Positions 63,600-64,000 of a DNA stretch of 64,000 bases are shown here, piece by piece. Under the pieces are notes generated by a model that was not told the DNA's origin, did not search any database, and worked only from the letters and a program-made list of their open reading frames with translations. Where the stretch lies: NCBI GenBank assembly GCA_963691705.1, contig OY829541.1:3193685-3257684 (forward strand), written 5' to 3'. A program made the translations under genes and the position numbers. The stretch's first letter is position 1. Every line of letters starts with the position of its first letter. The DNA is from Viola odorata. Its lineage: Eukaryota > Streptophyta > Magnoliopsida > Malpighiales > Violaceae.

Positions 63600-63671
63600 G
63601 GGAATTCCGAGAATCGAACTCAAGACCTCTTGCACCCTATGCAAGAAGCATACCACTAGACCAAATGCGCC
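63600..63671 (-). tRNA. tRNA-Pro(AGG)-like, degenerate
   Basis: The minus strand reads GGCGCATTTGGTCTAGTGGT (D arm and A box), then an anticodon stem CTTGC/GCAAG around the loop ATAGGGT (anticodon AGG), then GAGTTCGATTCTCGG (T arm and B box GGTCTTGAGTTCGATTC). The body matches plant tRNA-Pro closely. The acceptor ends (GGCGCAT against AATTCCC) do not pair well, so this is probably a pseudo-tRNA or a tRNA-derived piece within a repeat. Confidence 0.5.
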
Positions 63672-64000
63672 TGATGTGATATTATTGATTGCTGGAAACC
63701 TATATTACCCTAAAACCCATCCCATTACCACACCCTTTCCTCATTTCTCAACCCTAGACCGCCCACCTTTCACTCACTTTTCTTCGATTTAGTGAGTAGC
63801 TTTTGATGTTCATCACTTAAAAAACTTTAAAAATTCAAAAATTGTTAAAATTCCAAAAATAATTGTAAAAATTAAAAAATAATAATTTTAATTAATCTAA
63901 AAATTTAGAAAAATGTAAAAATTCTATAAAGATGTAAAAAATTCCAAAAATAATTGTAAAAATTAAAAAATAATAATTTTAATTAATCTAAAAATTTTGA

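Larger units (their letters stand above)
63340..64000. repeat. Hairpin-rich repeat running off the window
   Basis: Starts near tacttgtacattaacaaaac. It contains a 54-bp hairpin (63414-63467), two AACGACGCGTCGTT palindromes, a tRNA-like sequence, and a final AT-rich part where aattgtaaaaattaaaaaat is repeated in tandem (about 63857 and 63952, period about 97 bp). Composition resembles the foldback elements at 10659 and 17590. The right end is outside the window. Confidence 0.55.

Overview
The window reads as nuclear DNA of a flowering plant, most likely a eudicot. It is AT-rich. Its genes are split by short GT-AG introns, with a few GC-AG. It carries plant-specific families (Agenet/DUF724, FRIGIDA-like, GASA/snakin, plant CNGC) and plant-lineage transposons (Athila-like and Tat-like Ty3/gypsy, hAT, Stowaway-type MITEs). 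Nothing bacterial, organellar or CRISPR-like was seen. All calls come from reading the sequence and from memory of protein families; no search was run.

Region by region. 1-4.2 kb is a rearranged endogenous caulimovirid-like (pararetrovirus) locus: a movement-protein-like reading frame on the minus strand, then two plus-strand reading frames between 811-bp direct repeats that each carry a TATA box and AATAAA. 4.2-6.2 kb is the debris of an Athila-like retrotransposon. 6.3-7.15 kb is a broken F-box/LRR gene fragment. 7.15-11.9 kb has no genes but holds a MITE and a 640-bp foldback element. 11.9-14.7 kb is an apparently intact DUF724/Agenet gene whose middle is a run of small symmetric exons. 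14.7-20.9 kb holds MITEs, a DUF599 exon fragment and LINE/RRM remnants. 20,924-25,187 is an essentially complete hAT transposon with 8-bp target duplications and an open four-exon transposase, inserted into a small copia-derived fragment. 25.2-27.1 kb is an AT-rich direct duplication.

27.5-41.2 kb is a mosaic of partial host genes: the VPS13 5' end, a DEAH splicing-helicase body, the CNGC 5' half, and, on the minus strand, pieces of a PHIP-type WD-repeat gene and of SMC2. All carry introns and most are visibly broken. 42.1-44.8 kb is a complex of long inverted and direct repeats. 45.3-51.2 kb is a large BRCT-domain gene in which one 381-bp exon is triplicated in frame. 51.8-56 kb holds a small membrane-protein gene, a GASA remnant and a 725-bp MITE with a GC-rich nested hairpin. 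56.7-58.4 kb is a 5'-truncated FRIGIDA-like gene on the minus strand. 58.6-63.3 kb is a minus-strand Tat-type Ty3/gypsy element, open in long stretches but broken by point stops and frameshifts and fused at its 3' end to the same copia fragment found at the hAT site. The right edge holds another hairpin-rich repeat with a tRNA-Pro-like sequence.

The genes do not form one pathway. The dominant theme is duplication, capture and reshuffling: gene fragments with introns, in-frame exon duplication, nested transposons and several independent inverted duplications.
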